Assembly: GCF_963169125.1 (NCBI RefSeq)
Contig: NC_084800.1
Location: 149,044,397 to 149,108,396, forward strand
Reading direction: 5' to 3'
From: Humulus lupulus
Taxonomy: Eukaryota > Streptophyta > Magnoliopsida > Rosales > Cannabaceae
Length of the DNA stretch: 64,000 nt
In this document: in pieces, positions 11,276 to 20,544 of the stretch
Layout: each line of letters starts with the position of its first letter
Position numbering within the stretch: position 1 is the stretch's first letter
Notes under the pieces: generated by a model
The model's database searches: none
Told to the model about the DNA's origin: nothing
The model's input: only the letters and a program-made list of their open reading frames with translations
Program-made: the position numbers and the translations under genes

Positions 11276-12992
11276 CTGCAACTGTATCTTCAACTCCTTT
11301 AGCTCTGCCGAAGCCGTCTTGTATGGTTACCTCGACACTCGTTCTGTACCTGGTGCTAATTCAATGATGAACTGTATCTCCCTGTGCGGCGGCAGTGCCG
11401 GTAAGTCCTCGGGGAACACATCCAAAAACTCGCATACTAGTCTAGTCTCTCCTGGCCCCACCGACATAACTCTAGTGGTATCCACCACACAGGCTAGAAA
11501 ACCAATACAACCTCTTTGCAATAGTTCCCTATCCCTCAACACTGATATCATAGGAATGCGGGGTCCATGAGTAGTACCCACAAAAACAAAGGGGTCCTCA
11601 CCCTCTGACTCGAAAGTCACCATCTTCTTCCTACAATCTATAGTGGCCCCATATCTAACTAGCCAATCCATCCCCAAAATCATGTCGAGATCATCCATAC
11701 CCAAGTTAATCAAATCTACTGATAGCTCCCTACTATCCACCATCATTAGCAGTGCTCTAATCCATCTTCTAGAAACTAACAGTTTCCCTGTAAGGAGGAT
11801 AGTCCCAAATCCCGCAGTATAATACTAACTAGGCCTACACAATCTATCAATAACTTTACTAAAAACAAATGAATGTGTAGCTCCAGAGTCAATCAATATA
11901 GTATATGAAGAGCTAGAGCTAGAAAGTTGACCTGTCCCTACTGAGGGACTAGCTTCAGCCTCTGCCTATGTCAAGGCGAACACTCGAGCTGGAGTCAAGT
12001 TGTCTGCCTTCCCTGGTTCCTCTTTCTTCAAGGTCGGCAATCTTTCTTGAGGTGTCCAGCCACCCTGCATAAGTAACAGGCCTTTGCCCTGCATTCGCCC
12101 AGACGGAGCTTCTTGCACCTAGCACACTCTGGGTAGCTCCTCCCTGTCTCATCGCCTCCCTGGCGGCCACCCTGAACACCCTGGCCCCTCCTATCAGGAC
12201 CAGCAATGGTCGAGGTGTCATGGGTCTTCCTCTTCTGATCACTGGGGCCTCCGCCCCTACAAGACCCTGTAAGTGAAGGCACCGACCCAGGAACATCCCG
12301 TCTAGCAGCGTTCTCCCTCCAAAGCTTGTTCTTTGCCTCCTCAGTAGTGAGGGCCTTCTCAACCACCTGGGCACAAGTTGTCTCCCCAGGTACTGATGTG
12401 ATCCTCACATTTCGAGCTATCATAGCATTAAGCCCTCGAACAAATCAGCCCTGTCTTGCTGCATCTGTAGGCACTAGATCAAGTGAAAATTTTGCTAGCC
12501 TGTCAAACTTCAGAGAATACTCAGTAACTGTCATACTGCCCTGTACCAACCAAATGAACTCGTTCACCTTTGCTGCCCTAACAGCAATACTGTAATATTT
12601 CTGGTTGAATAAGTCTTTAAACCCATCTCAACTCATGGTAGAAACATCTCGAGTCTGTGATATTACCTCCCATCAGATGCAAGCATCATCTTGAGGCATG
12701 CCACCCTGTCATTACCTTCCACCTTCATGAAGTCCAGGATGGAGGTAATCAAACTCATCCATTGTTCAGCCTTAAGTGGATTTGGTCCTCCCTCAAAAGT
12801 TGGAGGATGTTGTTTCCTAAATCTTTCATAAAACAACTCCCACTTGTTCTCAATCTCAGGCAGCTGTACAACTGGTGCCAGGACAGGTGGCAAGATAGGT
12901 GCAGCACTCCCCCATGGAGCCTGATGCGTCAGAAGGTAAATCTCTTCCTCCTGACTCTGGAGTCTAGCTTGCATGTCAGCAAGCAATAGGTG
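11276..12992 (-). pseudogene. Element D gag-protease relic
   Basis: Minus strand: gag core with YERFRKQHPPTFEGG (12663-12992), a middle part with zinc knuckle CYLCRVAGHLKKDC (about 12035-12080), a frameshift near 12030 after which the frame continues (11955 on), a protease region containing DLDMILGMDWLVRYGATIDC (11327-11746), and the start of RT (AELKELKIQLQDY then stop, about 11285-11320). Stops and shifts divide it. At its 5' side the frame is cut by the Tat solo LTR at 12993 and continues at 13746. Confidence 0.8.
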
Positions 12993-13745
12993 TGTATGCC
13001 CTAATTTTCCACGGGCTATTAGCGAGCTGAGATATGGCATAATTATATCAGCCACGTGGATGCCACGTGGCCGGAGCTGCTATTATCAGGTCCTACCTCT
13101 TTAGCTCGAGGTAGCCAAAAGTTTATTAAGATTACTAAGGAGCCGAGTCAGAGGTATGAAGACCGCGGGTTAAGAAGGCATCCAACTCGAGGCACAAGCC
13201 TGAGTTAGAATCTGTGACCCTTTATAAAGTCAACCACGCAATGTAAATGTGCATATATCAGACATCACGTGTCTGATATATCCCTGAATTCTCGGCCACA
13301 CAACATAAACATGCGTGTTCAGGCACCCACGACTAGGTTGGGCCATGCGGCCCATTATCCCCCTTTACCTATTGATTAGACCACACTTTATTTGTCAGGT
13401 TTTAGGAATTAATCATGAATGTCACAGAAGTGACATGATGGGTAAGAAGGTCATGGGATGACCCCCCTTTCCAACCCCCAGGTGTCCTCTCCTATAAATA
13501 TGGAGACCCTGGGAGTTGCAAAGAGTTGGATTCTATGGTGTAAAGAAATACCCTGTAAAGAATACCAGAATTATAGCAATAATTTATGCTGGTGGAGTAT
13601 AAGGATTTTAACCTTTGAACCACCTAAAAAAGTATTCGTATCATCAATTCATTATAAGATCATTCATCTGTTTTGGTTCATTACTTAGCACTAATCTCAT
13701 TCTCTTATTTTCTTAATTACCTGTTGGCAAAGAACCGCGTCAACA
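12993..13745 (+). repeat. Solo LTR of Tat family (753 bp) in gag of element D
   Basis: Starts TGTATGCCC and ends CGTCAACA. It is nearly the same length and clearly the same sequence as the 5' LTR of Tat element B (29256-30007). Perfect 5-bp target duplication AGGTG at 12988-12992 and 13746-13750. A TATA-like CCTATAAATATGG lies near 13492-13504. Formed most likely by LTR-LTR recombination that removed the interior. Confidence 0.93.
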
Positions 13746-14360
13746 AGGTGCAAGTTATCAGGAATTGGCGAAGGGTTCTGATCGTGCTCACCATCTCTAA
13801 AGCGCAAATGGAGTTCTAATTCGAATTCCACGGCTTTCTCAAAAAAAAATTTCATCCACTTGATATTTTATTTTGAATTTGAAACTGGGGTTTAATGGAT
13901 TTTGGTTGAACTTGAAAATTCACTCATTGAAATTGAATAAAAAAAATAACTAAACAATTGAATTGGATTCGGTTGAATATTTGTTAGCCTTAACCCCAAG
14001 TTTATCTGCAATCAACGACTCGGCTAGTCAAGCAATGATAATAGGTTTATAATCACCCCACGGTCCAACGCAGAAACTTAACCAACATCACACAGTTATA
14101 ATGCAAGCAGGCATTTAAATAATTATTCACATACAATAACAATGCTAATAAGCACGCCTTATCATATTCACATAGCAGTCAAGGGTCAGGCCCTATCTAT
14201 ATATCACATGCTTCCTAATTGTCATGCAGATAAAACATTTATATTTCATTTAAACACTCAAACATGCAATCACACATATTGTTATTGAACCCTGAGTCGA
14301 GCTTATCTTTAGCGGTGAGTGTACATGACGAGCCAGTCTTCAGGAACCCTTAAACCTAGA
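13746..14360 (-). pseudogene. Element D gag N-terminus and 5' untranslated region
   Basis: The first ~100 bp continue the gag frame on the far side of the solo LTR (minus strand: RDGEHDQNPSPIP and upstream). The rest, to 14360, is the AT-rich leader between primer site and gag, with no open frame worth reporting. The extra upstream ORF of T1 is not recognisable here. Confidence 0.55.
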
Positions 14361-14374
14361 CTGCTTTAATACCA
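14361..14374 (-). other. Degenerate initiator-Met primer binding site of element D
   Basis: Minus strand TGGTATTAAAGCAG, a decayed TGGTATCAGAGC, 3 nt from the LTR beginning at 14378. Confirms that the LTR to its right is the 5' LTR of a minus-strand element. Confidence 0.65.
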
Positions 14375-14377
14375 AGT

Positions 14378-15289
14378 TGTAACTCCCTGGGTAACCAAGA
14401 CCGTTACACTGTGTGTTTAAAATAGTGCTAGACTTGTTAATCAAGTCATTTGATCATATATGTGTTTCTAAAGTCAACTGACAGGTTAGGGTTAAAAGAT
14501 TTTTGTCATAAAATGGTTAACATTCATTAAAATAAGAGTTTGATACATAGGATCCCAAAAATAATGTTTACATGGCGGTTACAACCCTCAAAAGTAAATA
14601 CAATTGTAGCCAACGTAAGTGCAAAATAAAATTTTTGGCTCTAGTCCCTGTAATTCCCTCGGCCGTGGCAATTAAGAAGTTGCCGATGTACACACCACCC
14701 CCAAAGCTCTCCAACTCATGGCTGGTCCACTTTTCCCTTGCCTTTACCTGCACCACGTAGCACCCGTGAGCCAAGGCTGATCAAGAAAACTAAATTCAAC
14801 AAGCGTAGATAACAACAGAGGGTGCATAGGAAACTTTAGATCAACCAGCTCAATCAACAGCTGAGTACATGTAATAAGCTAAACAACAGTAATATTTAAA
14901 TCCAAACATATAATTCAATATTAATACAATTAATTAGGTGTCGATGCCCTTACGCCGAGCCCTTAAATTGTTTAGCCGATCCCGGCTCACTTAGGCGAGG
15001 CAGCATTTAGTACGCTTAACATCAGCCCTGGCTCCGTTAGGTCGGACTATCACATCAAACATAGCAGACATACACGTTGTGAAGCACACAATTGAAAGCA
15101 GCATGAGCTAACCTGCCAATCCAGATATTTCCAATGACAAATACATTTATAATCTCACATATGTTCATTTACAGGGGATCTCAACCCTAATCACAACTCG
15201 TGTGCAGTTTTCTTACCTCGGATCCCGAGCTGAAGATATATAGCGGTCCCGAGCACGATCCTCAATTCTGACCCTTAATGGTAACCCTA
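14378..15289 (-). repeat. 5' LTR of element D, truncated
   Basis: Plus-strand start TGTAACTCCC; matches the first ~860 bp of the 3' LTR (3914 on), including the blocks with TGGGATCCC, CTCCAACTCATGG and the CTTACCT region. It is cut at 15289 by the family Y LTR, and the remainder is not found further on, so a deletion removed it. Confidence 0.75.
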
Positions 15290-16655
15290 TGTAATGCCCT
15301 ACTGCCTTAAATTTGTTACTAAGTGAGTTTAAAACGTGCAATTAACCCGCTAATCGAGGATTTAGGTCAAAAGTGTAATTAAACTGTAATAAAAGTCACA
15401 TAATTTGTAAACATAACTATTCATTGAAAATTATAAAGCGTTTAACATTTGGGATCCCAAAATACTGTTTAGAAATATTTGCAACTCAAAAATATGATTA
15501 AAGTCGACTAAACAACAAAATTAGGTTTGATACAAACATCTCCTAAAATAATACCCCTGGCCGTGGCAGCCAGGCAGGCCAAACATGTACATGTCGCTTC
15601 ACGCTCTCCGTACTCATGGTTGGTCGACCTTTCCCTTGCCCTTACCTATACCATAGAGCACCCATGAGCCGAAGCCCAGCAAGAAAACCCCACACAAGCA
15701 AATAACATATGCATAGCTATCAATTACCATACAATAAAACTACCAACAAGCTAAACACATACGGTCATGTCGTCCCAGGCACTTTACCATGCCCTAGGTT
15801 CACAGTCTACACCGTGAGGATATCCTAGGTATCCAATAAGGGTCTCACTTTGGCAACTCCCACTCCACGTGCTAAAGGCTGCTCCTGGCCCCTTGCCGTA
15901 CTCGGCCTTGCCGTTATCGGCCTTCGCCGTTCCCAACCCTCGCCTTTCTCGACCCTCACCATTCCCGTCCCTTTCTGTTCATCATAAATATGCACACATA
16001 GCATAATTTAACAAATACTTAAACACACATAAACATAATCAATGGGGCTACGCCCTGCATCACAATCAAGTAGGGTCATGCCCTGCAGTACAAACTATAG
16101 GGCCACGCCCTGCTCTACGGGTACAACAGTTTTCTTACTTATGTCCCAAGCATCCTGAGCACCGACATCCCGAGCACAGTCCTCTAACCCGAGCCTCGCT
16201 GAAAACCTAGTCATAACACAAACATAGCACTCTCATTACTAACCAATTTATAATTGTACCCCGGAACCAATCTCGTGCTCTCGGGACCTCCCGTTTCCCC
16301 ACACAAGGTAGCGAAAGCGTCCCCCGATCCCCCTAAGCCAAAACCTTAAAAACACAAAATCCCCTTTCCTGGAAATGGCCTAGAGCTGCGGCACAGCCCA
16401 GTACGGCTCGCGGCGCCCAGCAGGGCTCCCTTGTCTTGATTCAACCCAGCGCTGCGGCACGAAAGAATAGGGTCGCGACGCTCATACGCGAACCCAGAAA
16501 ACTGGGTTTTTCCCAACATTTTTCCCAAGCCAAAACTCATCCAAATCACTACCAAAGTATACCCAAGTCCCAATTCGGCCTAAAACCTCAAATAAATAGT
16601 ATAGTAACTCAGAAACAATAGCAACAAACTCAAACATTCAATCAAACCCATAAAT
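15290..16655 (-). repeat. Truncated Tekay LTR, family Y
   Basis: Starts TGTAATGCCC and aligns with the first ~1.4 kb of the complete family Y solo LTR at 44219-46418. About 0.8 kb of the far end is missing. Its GC-rich box cluster lies at 16383-16482 (for example AGCTGCGGCACAGCCC, GGTCGCGACGC). The right boundary is approximate. Confidence 0.7.
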
Positions 16656-16770
16656 CACCTAGTGGTTTAAAACTTTATAAAACTTAAGCCACCCTTCATA
16701 AAGCTTAAACCACAAACCAGAAAACTTAAACCACATCAGAATATAACCCTCAGAATTAAACCACTATGTG
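16656..16770. mobile_element. Tiny foldback/MITE-like element (about 115 bp)
   Basis: Ends form inverted repeats: CACCTAGTGGTTTAA at 16656-16670 and TTAAACCACTATGTG at 16756-16770, 14 of 15 matching. The inside is built of degenerate ~21-bp units ending CTTAAACCAC. No clear target duplication. Superfamily unknown. Confidence 0.4.
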
Positions 16771-17251
16771 TGCCCGGTACCATGCAAACCTATCGTCAAA
16801 AGGTCCAAAATTTTCTTGATGTTGACTAAGAACAGGAACCATTTGGATGTTGTGCCTCAATGCGTACTATGTACACTATCTGGAACCAACAAAAGGTCCA
16901 TCCCCTCATATATAAACCAATTAGTCTATACCTAAACTCAGAGGTGTATCAATATCCTCAAGGATCTGGGCTAAATTGTGGGTCCACGACCAGAAGTCAA
17001 TAGTGAAGTTGCCTTCCCCATCATATACATGGGATCCCGCAACATGGAAGCCTCTATAAATCTCAACCCTCTGCACTCTAGTATACAATATGGTCGGGTG
17101 GATGACCATCGAGTTAACTATTTTAGGTTGATCTGCCATTCTAACCTACAATTTATAAAATATAAGTAAGAAAAGAAAACAATAAGTCAACTAAAAATAA
17201 AACACTTACAGTATGTGCCGATCTATCTTGCAAAATGTACAAGTGGGTTTG
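16771..17251 (-). pseudogene. Unrecognised gene or transposon fragment with an intron-like segment
   Basis: On the minus strand a coding-like stretch ends at about 17209, followed by an intron-like interval (GTAAGTG donor at about 17209, TTGTAG acceptor at about 17146), then an open frame 17139-16921 of 72 codons starting MADQPKIVNSMVIHP. The peptide has several aromatic residues (FWSWTH) and no domain I recognise. It is bounded on one side by the foldback and on the other by a family X LTR (17252). It may be a piece of a host gene or of a DNA transposon. Confidence 0.35.
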
Positions 17252-17476
17252 TGTAACGCCCTACTAATCCAGAACCATTACACTGTGTATTTACAATAGT
17301 GCTTAACTCGCTAAATGAGTCATTTGGACTTAAAATGTGTAATTAAAACTAACTCAAGGATTAGGTATTAAAATTTTTGGTCAACAATAACCATTTCATT
17401 AAAAAACAGTTTACGTTTCATACATGGGATCCAAAAAGAGTTTATAAACTGATACAGATGCAAAAAAAATAAAAAT
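17252..17476 (-). repeat. Family X Tekay LTR, part 1 (split by T1)
   Basis: Starts TGTAACGCCC with preceding 5-mer GTTTG. It continues at 27134 after T1 and its AAAAT duplication. The interior side of this LTR and its second target copy are not seen because the Tat element B begins at 29256. Confidence 0.8.
17472..17476. repeat. Target site duplication of T1, left copy
   Basis: AAAAT, identical to 27129-27133. Confidence 0.9.
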
Positions 17477-17913
17477 TGTAGAGTCCAAGAACTTTACTTA
17501 GCTAATTGTTTAGTAGTATTATAGTATGTTTAGTGTTATCATTGTTACTTTGGATTTTTGGTTCAGACCGGGAGTTATTTGGACACTCATAGTAGTACTT
17601 ATAGATTTTCTAAGTTTAACCTATAGTTTAAGAATATTAAGTATAACCTAAGGTTTGATTAATGTGTCTGATATTAAGGAATATATTATTATATTATAAG
17701 GTTTAGACATCAACCAATAGGATTTTAAGCACATGTTTTGAATGGTAATTAAGGATTTAGTATTTTTGAGGATTAAATTAAATAAGGGTAAAAGTTTGAA
17801 TGTATAGGGTCAGTCAGCAGCTTTGAGCACGTTGAGGGCTTAGTCAAGGCTGTTTACTCCATTCAAACTCAGCTAAAAATGTGTAAATTCGTGTTTAAAT
17901 ATTCAGCGTATGC

Positions 17914-18040
17914 CGATATATCGCAGCTATAGGGGGCGATATGTCGCAGCACGTAGATACGGAAAACACGAATCGATGCACGGTCGCCTCGGGAACAAAG
18001 GTCCAGGCGATATATCGCCTATAGGGGGCGATATATCGCC
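17914..18040. repeat. Cluster of palindromic boxes in the T1 LTR
   Basis: CGATATATCG (17914-17923), GCGATATGTCGC (17936-17947), the perfect 16-bp palindrome AGGCGATATATCGCCT (18005-18020) and GGCGATATATCGCC (18027-18040). Boxes come in pairs separated by a CTATAGGGG-type linker. The same set is at 25652-25778 in the 3' LTR. About 200 bp upstream of the TATA box, so probably in U3 and a candidate protein-binding array. Confidence 0.75.
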
Positions 18041-18221
18041 TCCACCAGCATGAATTCAAATACATTTGAATTCTTTTCCCTTCAGCCATTCAAACTCCTT
18101 CAACAGTCCAGCATCTTCTGAACGAGTCTTCAGCCTCTGCTGAACGATTATTCAAATGATTTCACCTAAAAAGCCATTATTTTTATTCAAGTAAAATCAA
18201 GATATTTTCATTCCCAAACTC

Positions 18222-18229
18222 TATAAATA
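18222..18229 (+). promoter_or_regulatory. TATA box of T1 5' LTR
   Basis: TATAAATA in CTCTATAAATAGGACC, a typical plant TATA context. Transcription would start about 30 bp downstream, placing the palindromic boxes in U3. The second copy at 25960-25967 lies in the 3' LTR. Confidence 0.65.
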
Positions 18230-19392
18230 GGACCTAGTACCCAGCCATTATTCACCATTTGCTCTAAGTTCAGAGGCTGCTAGTGTTAAGTGAGTGTGAG
18301 AGTGTAAACACTTGGTTTGGGGAAAAACTATAAGCTTAAACATCATAAGCTTATCAAACACTTGGGAAGTGAGTTCTATAGTATTTCGGTGGAGGTTAGA
18401 TTGATCTTGCAATCTTTGAGGTAAACCCAAAACTCTAGTCCTTTCTGTATTCTATGTTATTTCTTTTCTCAAAACCTTCTACTCAGTCCCCTAACCTTAT
18501 TCTTATTTTTGGTTAGGGAATCCAAGTTCTTAAGCACTTAAGTGGTGGTAAGCATATTTTCGTTTAATGGTTTAGTCTTCCTATTCTCTTTCATTTCATC
18601 TCCTTTCTTTAGACTCACCCTTGTTCATTGTGGTTTTAGGAGTGCTCCAAAAGTCCTAACTCAGTCCATTTTATCCCGGTAACTTTGGTAAGGAAAATAG
18701 GCTAGAATTAATATGTTATGTGCTTATGTTATCTATATGTTTATGTTATTAAAAGTGTTATGATATGTATATGTGTATGTAGGCTTGGGCATATGACCCA
18801 TATGACTAACAAGACCCCAAATGGGTTATGGGCATATGACCTACTTAGCTAGTAGGACCCCATTAACCCCATGGGCATATGCTTGTTTAGTCTATGGGAC
18901 CCCAAGTAATAATGGCCATTATAATAAGTGTATGTTATATGTATTATGTTAAGTCTTTATGTTTTCTTATGAAATTGTGTATATGACTATGTGTTAGGTT
19001 TTTCCTTGCTGGGCATTAGGCTCACTCCTTTCTGTTTATGTGCAGGAAAATAAGCTTAGAGGCGGTAAGATTCGTGATGCTTGGGAGGATGTGTATCGAT
19101 GATGAATGGAGTCAAGGGGCCGAGCGTTATCGATTCGAGGATATAGTCTCCTTTTATGTTTTTATGGTTTTTATGTGTATTTTCCGCATTATTATGAAAT
19201 GTCTTTTATTTTAAATCTTGTTTTGTTTTAAAGACAATGGGATCCCAAAATCCTTCTTAGTATTCTGTTTATTTGTAAATAACTCTTATTTTTCAAGTTA
19301 CTCAATAAATTATGGTATTTTCGTAAAAATGTAAGTTTTATGTATAGTTTCGATAATGGTCCAATTAGTCTAGATTAGTGGGTCATTACAGT

Positions 19393-19404
19393 TGGTATCA
19401 GAGC
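19393..19404 (+). other. Primer binding site of T1
   Basis: TGGTATCAGAGC, an exact match to the usual plant initiator-Met tRNA 3' end complement, 2 nt after the LTR. Confidence 0.95.
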
Positions 19405-19469
19405 AAACGGTTCCTTCGCATGAAGTTCTCCTCGATACACATGCTCAAAGCTCCGAATCGGACCGCCAA

Positions 19470-19544
19470 GTAAGTGTTTAAGTTACAAGTTACAAGTTAC
19501 TTTGTCTATGTGTATAGCTAACAACTTTAGTGTTTATGTTTCAG
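19470..19544 (+). other. Possible 75-nt intron in the T1 leader
   Basis: CAA|GTAAGTG donor at 19470, a CTAAC branch-like site near 19518, and a T-rich TTATGTTTCAG acceptor ending at 19544. Removal would bring the leader to within 6 nt of the ATG at 19551. It is near the minimum size of plant introns and only a sequence-based proposal. Confidence 0.35.
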
Positions 19545-19550
19545 TTAAAA

Positions 19551-20018
19551 ATGAATGGAGCTTTAACCTACCAAGATATCCGAGCCATTAAGGCCTTAAA
19601 AAGAATAAGGGAGCCAAGAAACACCGTAGGAGCCTTAGAAAGGATTACACGAAGGTTGCTTTTGTTTCACCAAGCAATAGGTGGCCTTCAAGAGGCTAAA
19701 CAAATAATGCTAAGATCAACAGAACAATATGTATTAGTGATTAGGTTGTTTAAAGATTTCCATCCTGTAATAGCAGCCTTAGAAGAAATATGGGAAGAAA
19801 TGAATGATGAGGATGAATCACCATTAGCAATGAGATACTATTTCCTCTTAGTTAGGTTCACCGCAAAATTTGAATTTCAATTCACCAAGGAGCAAAAGAA
19901 TAGGATTCTCACAAACCTTCCTAGAGGGCATTTTGATGCTCATGATAATGATGACTATGAGGCTATAGATGATGATATGTTAGATGACGGATCGGATGTA
20001 GAAGATCCCGATTTTTAG
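19551..20018 (+). CDS. Extra ORF upstream of gag in T1, unknown function (155 aa)
   Basis: An uninterrupted frame from MNGALTYQDIRAIKALK to an acidic end DDGSDVEDPDF. An ATG 21 nt upstream (19530) is in frame but lies inside the proposed leader intron, so 19551 is preferred. I recognise no family. Visible features are a mainly helical look with Arg/Lys-rich first half (residues 10-60), alternating hydrophobic and charged residues in the middle, and a strongly acidic, Asp-rich C-terminal tail (about residues 125-155). No signal peptide, membrane segment, zinc motif or catalytic signature is obvious. It lies between the primer site and gag on the sense strand, about 525 bp before the gag ATG. 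An A/T-rich stretch with AATGAATAAACATG (about 20086-20100) follows and could hold a poly(A) signal. Other elements with an ORF before gag are known (Ogre type in the Tat lineage); I am not aware of it as a standard Tekay feature. While gag has stops, this frame is clean. Confidence 0.6.
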   Translation: MNGALTYQDIRAIKALKRIREPRNTVGALERITRRLLLFHQAIGGLQEAKQIMLRSTEQYVLVIRLFKDFHPVIAALEEIWEEMNDEDESPLAMRYYFLLVRFTAKFEFQFTKEQKNRILTNLPRGHFDAHDNDDYEAIDDDMLDDGSDVEDPDF

Positions 20019-20544
20019 ATTAGTAGTTTTTATTTGTTTTATTTACTTTTATGTTATGATTGTAATAAGTGAAATTGTTTTCCAAATGAATAAACATGCT
20101 ATTTGAATATCATGTGTGAGTTTGAAATTTTTTTTCACAATCATAATAAATACTAAATAAAATGAATAATGACTGAGTTCGGTGAGGGTGGATACGAATC
20201 AATGAACCTGGTTTCCTTGTTGAGAGTTAGGGGGCCTTAGTAGTGGGAACGATTTTACTGATCCCAGCCCTCCCTCAATATGGTTAACTTTGGAACAAAG
20301 ATAAGTTTCGAGCCTGAGAATTAAGTCATATAGGATGATTAGAAACACACTTAGAAAATAAATATGACTTGTTTTTCTAAGTATAGAAACCCACTCTAAT
20401 AATAAATAAAGACCTATATAATTTTTCATAAAAAGTCATAATAAATAGGTCCGAGATATGTTTGTTTTAGAATAAGTTTTTGCCTTAGAGCCTATTAGGA
20501 AAAAGTTCTAACATGTTTCTTTTAACTGTTAGAACTCTGCTACG
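20019..20544 (+). other. Intergenic leader between extra ORF and gag of T1
   Basis: About 525 bp with no open frame of note. Contains a possible poly(A) signal near 20090 and the last untranslated stretch before the gag ATG at 20545. Confidence 0.5.

Larger units (their letters stand above)
3914..15289 (-). mobile_element. Decayed and rearranged Tekay-type Ty3/gypsy element D (minus strand)
   Basis: Minus-strand order from right to left: partial 5' LTR (14378-15289), degenerate primer site, gag and protease relics, shuffled gag pieces, RT, a foreign LTR-like insert, RNase H, integrase with Del-type C-terminus, polypurine tract, and full 3' LTR (3914-6344). The pol matches element E and T1 in this window. 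The 5' LTR is cut at 15290 by another LTR (family Y), so the right target duplication is not seen. Internal rearrangements mean the body may combine pieces of two or more related copies. Confidence 0.75.
17477..19390 (+). repeat. 5' LTR of T1
   Basis: TGTAGAGTCC ... GGTCATTACA. Contains four GC-flanked GATATATC palindromes at 17914-18040, a TATA box at 18222-18229 and a string of ATATGACC/GGGCATATG repeats at about 18785-18890. Open frames on the minus strand inside it (17895-18089, 18248-18430) recur identically in the other LTR and are not genes. Confidence 0.97.

Noticed and set aside
17895..18430. Minus-strand open frames in the T1 LTR, repeated at 25633-26168
   Set aside because: Identical only because the LTR is duplicated; antisense to the LTR promoter region and short.
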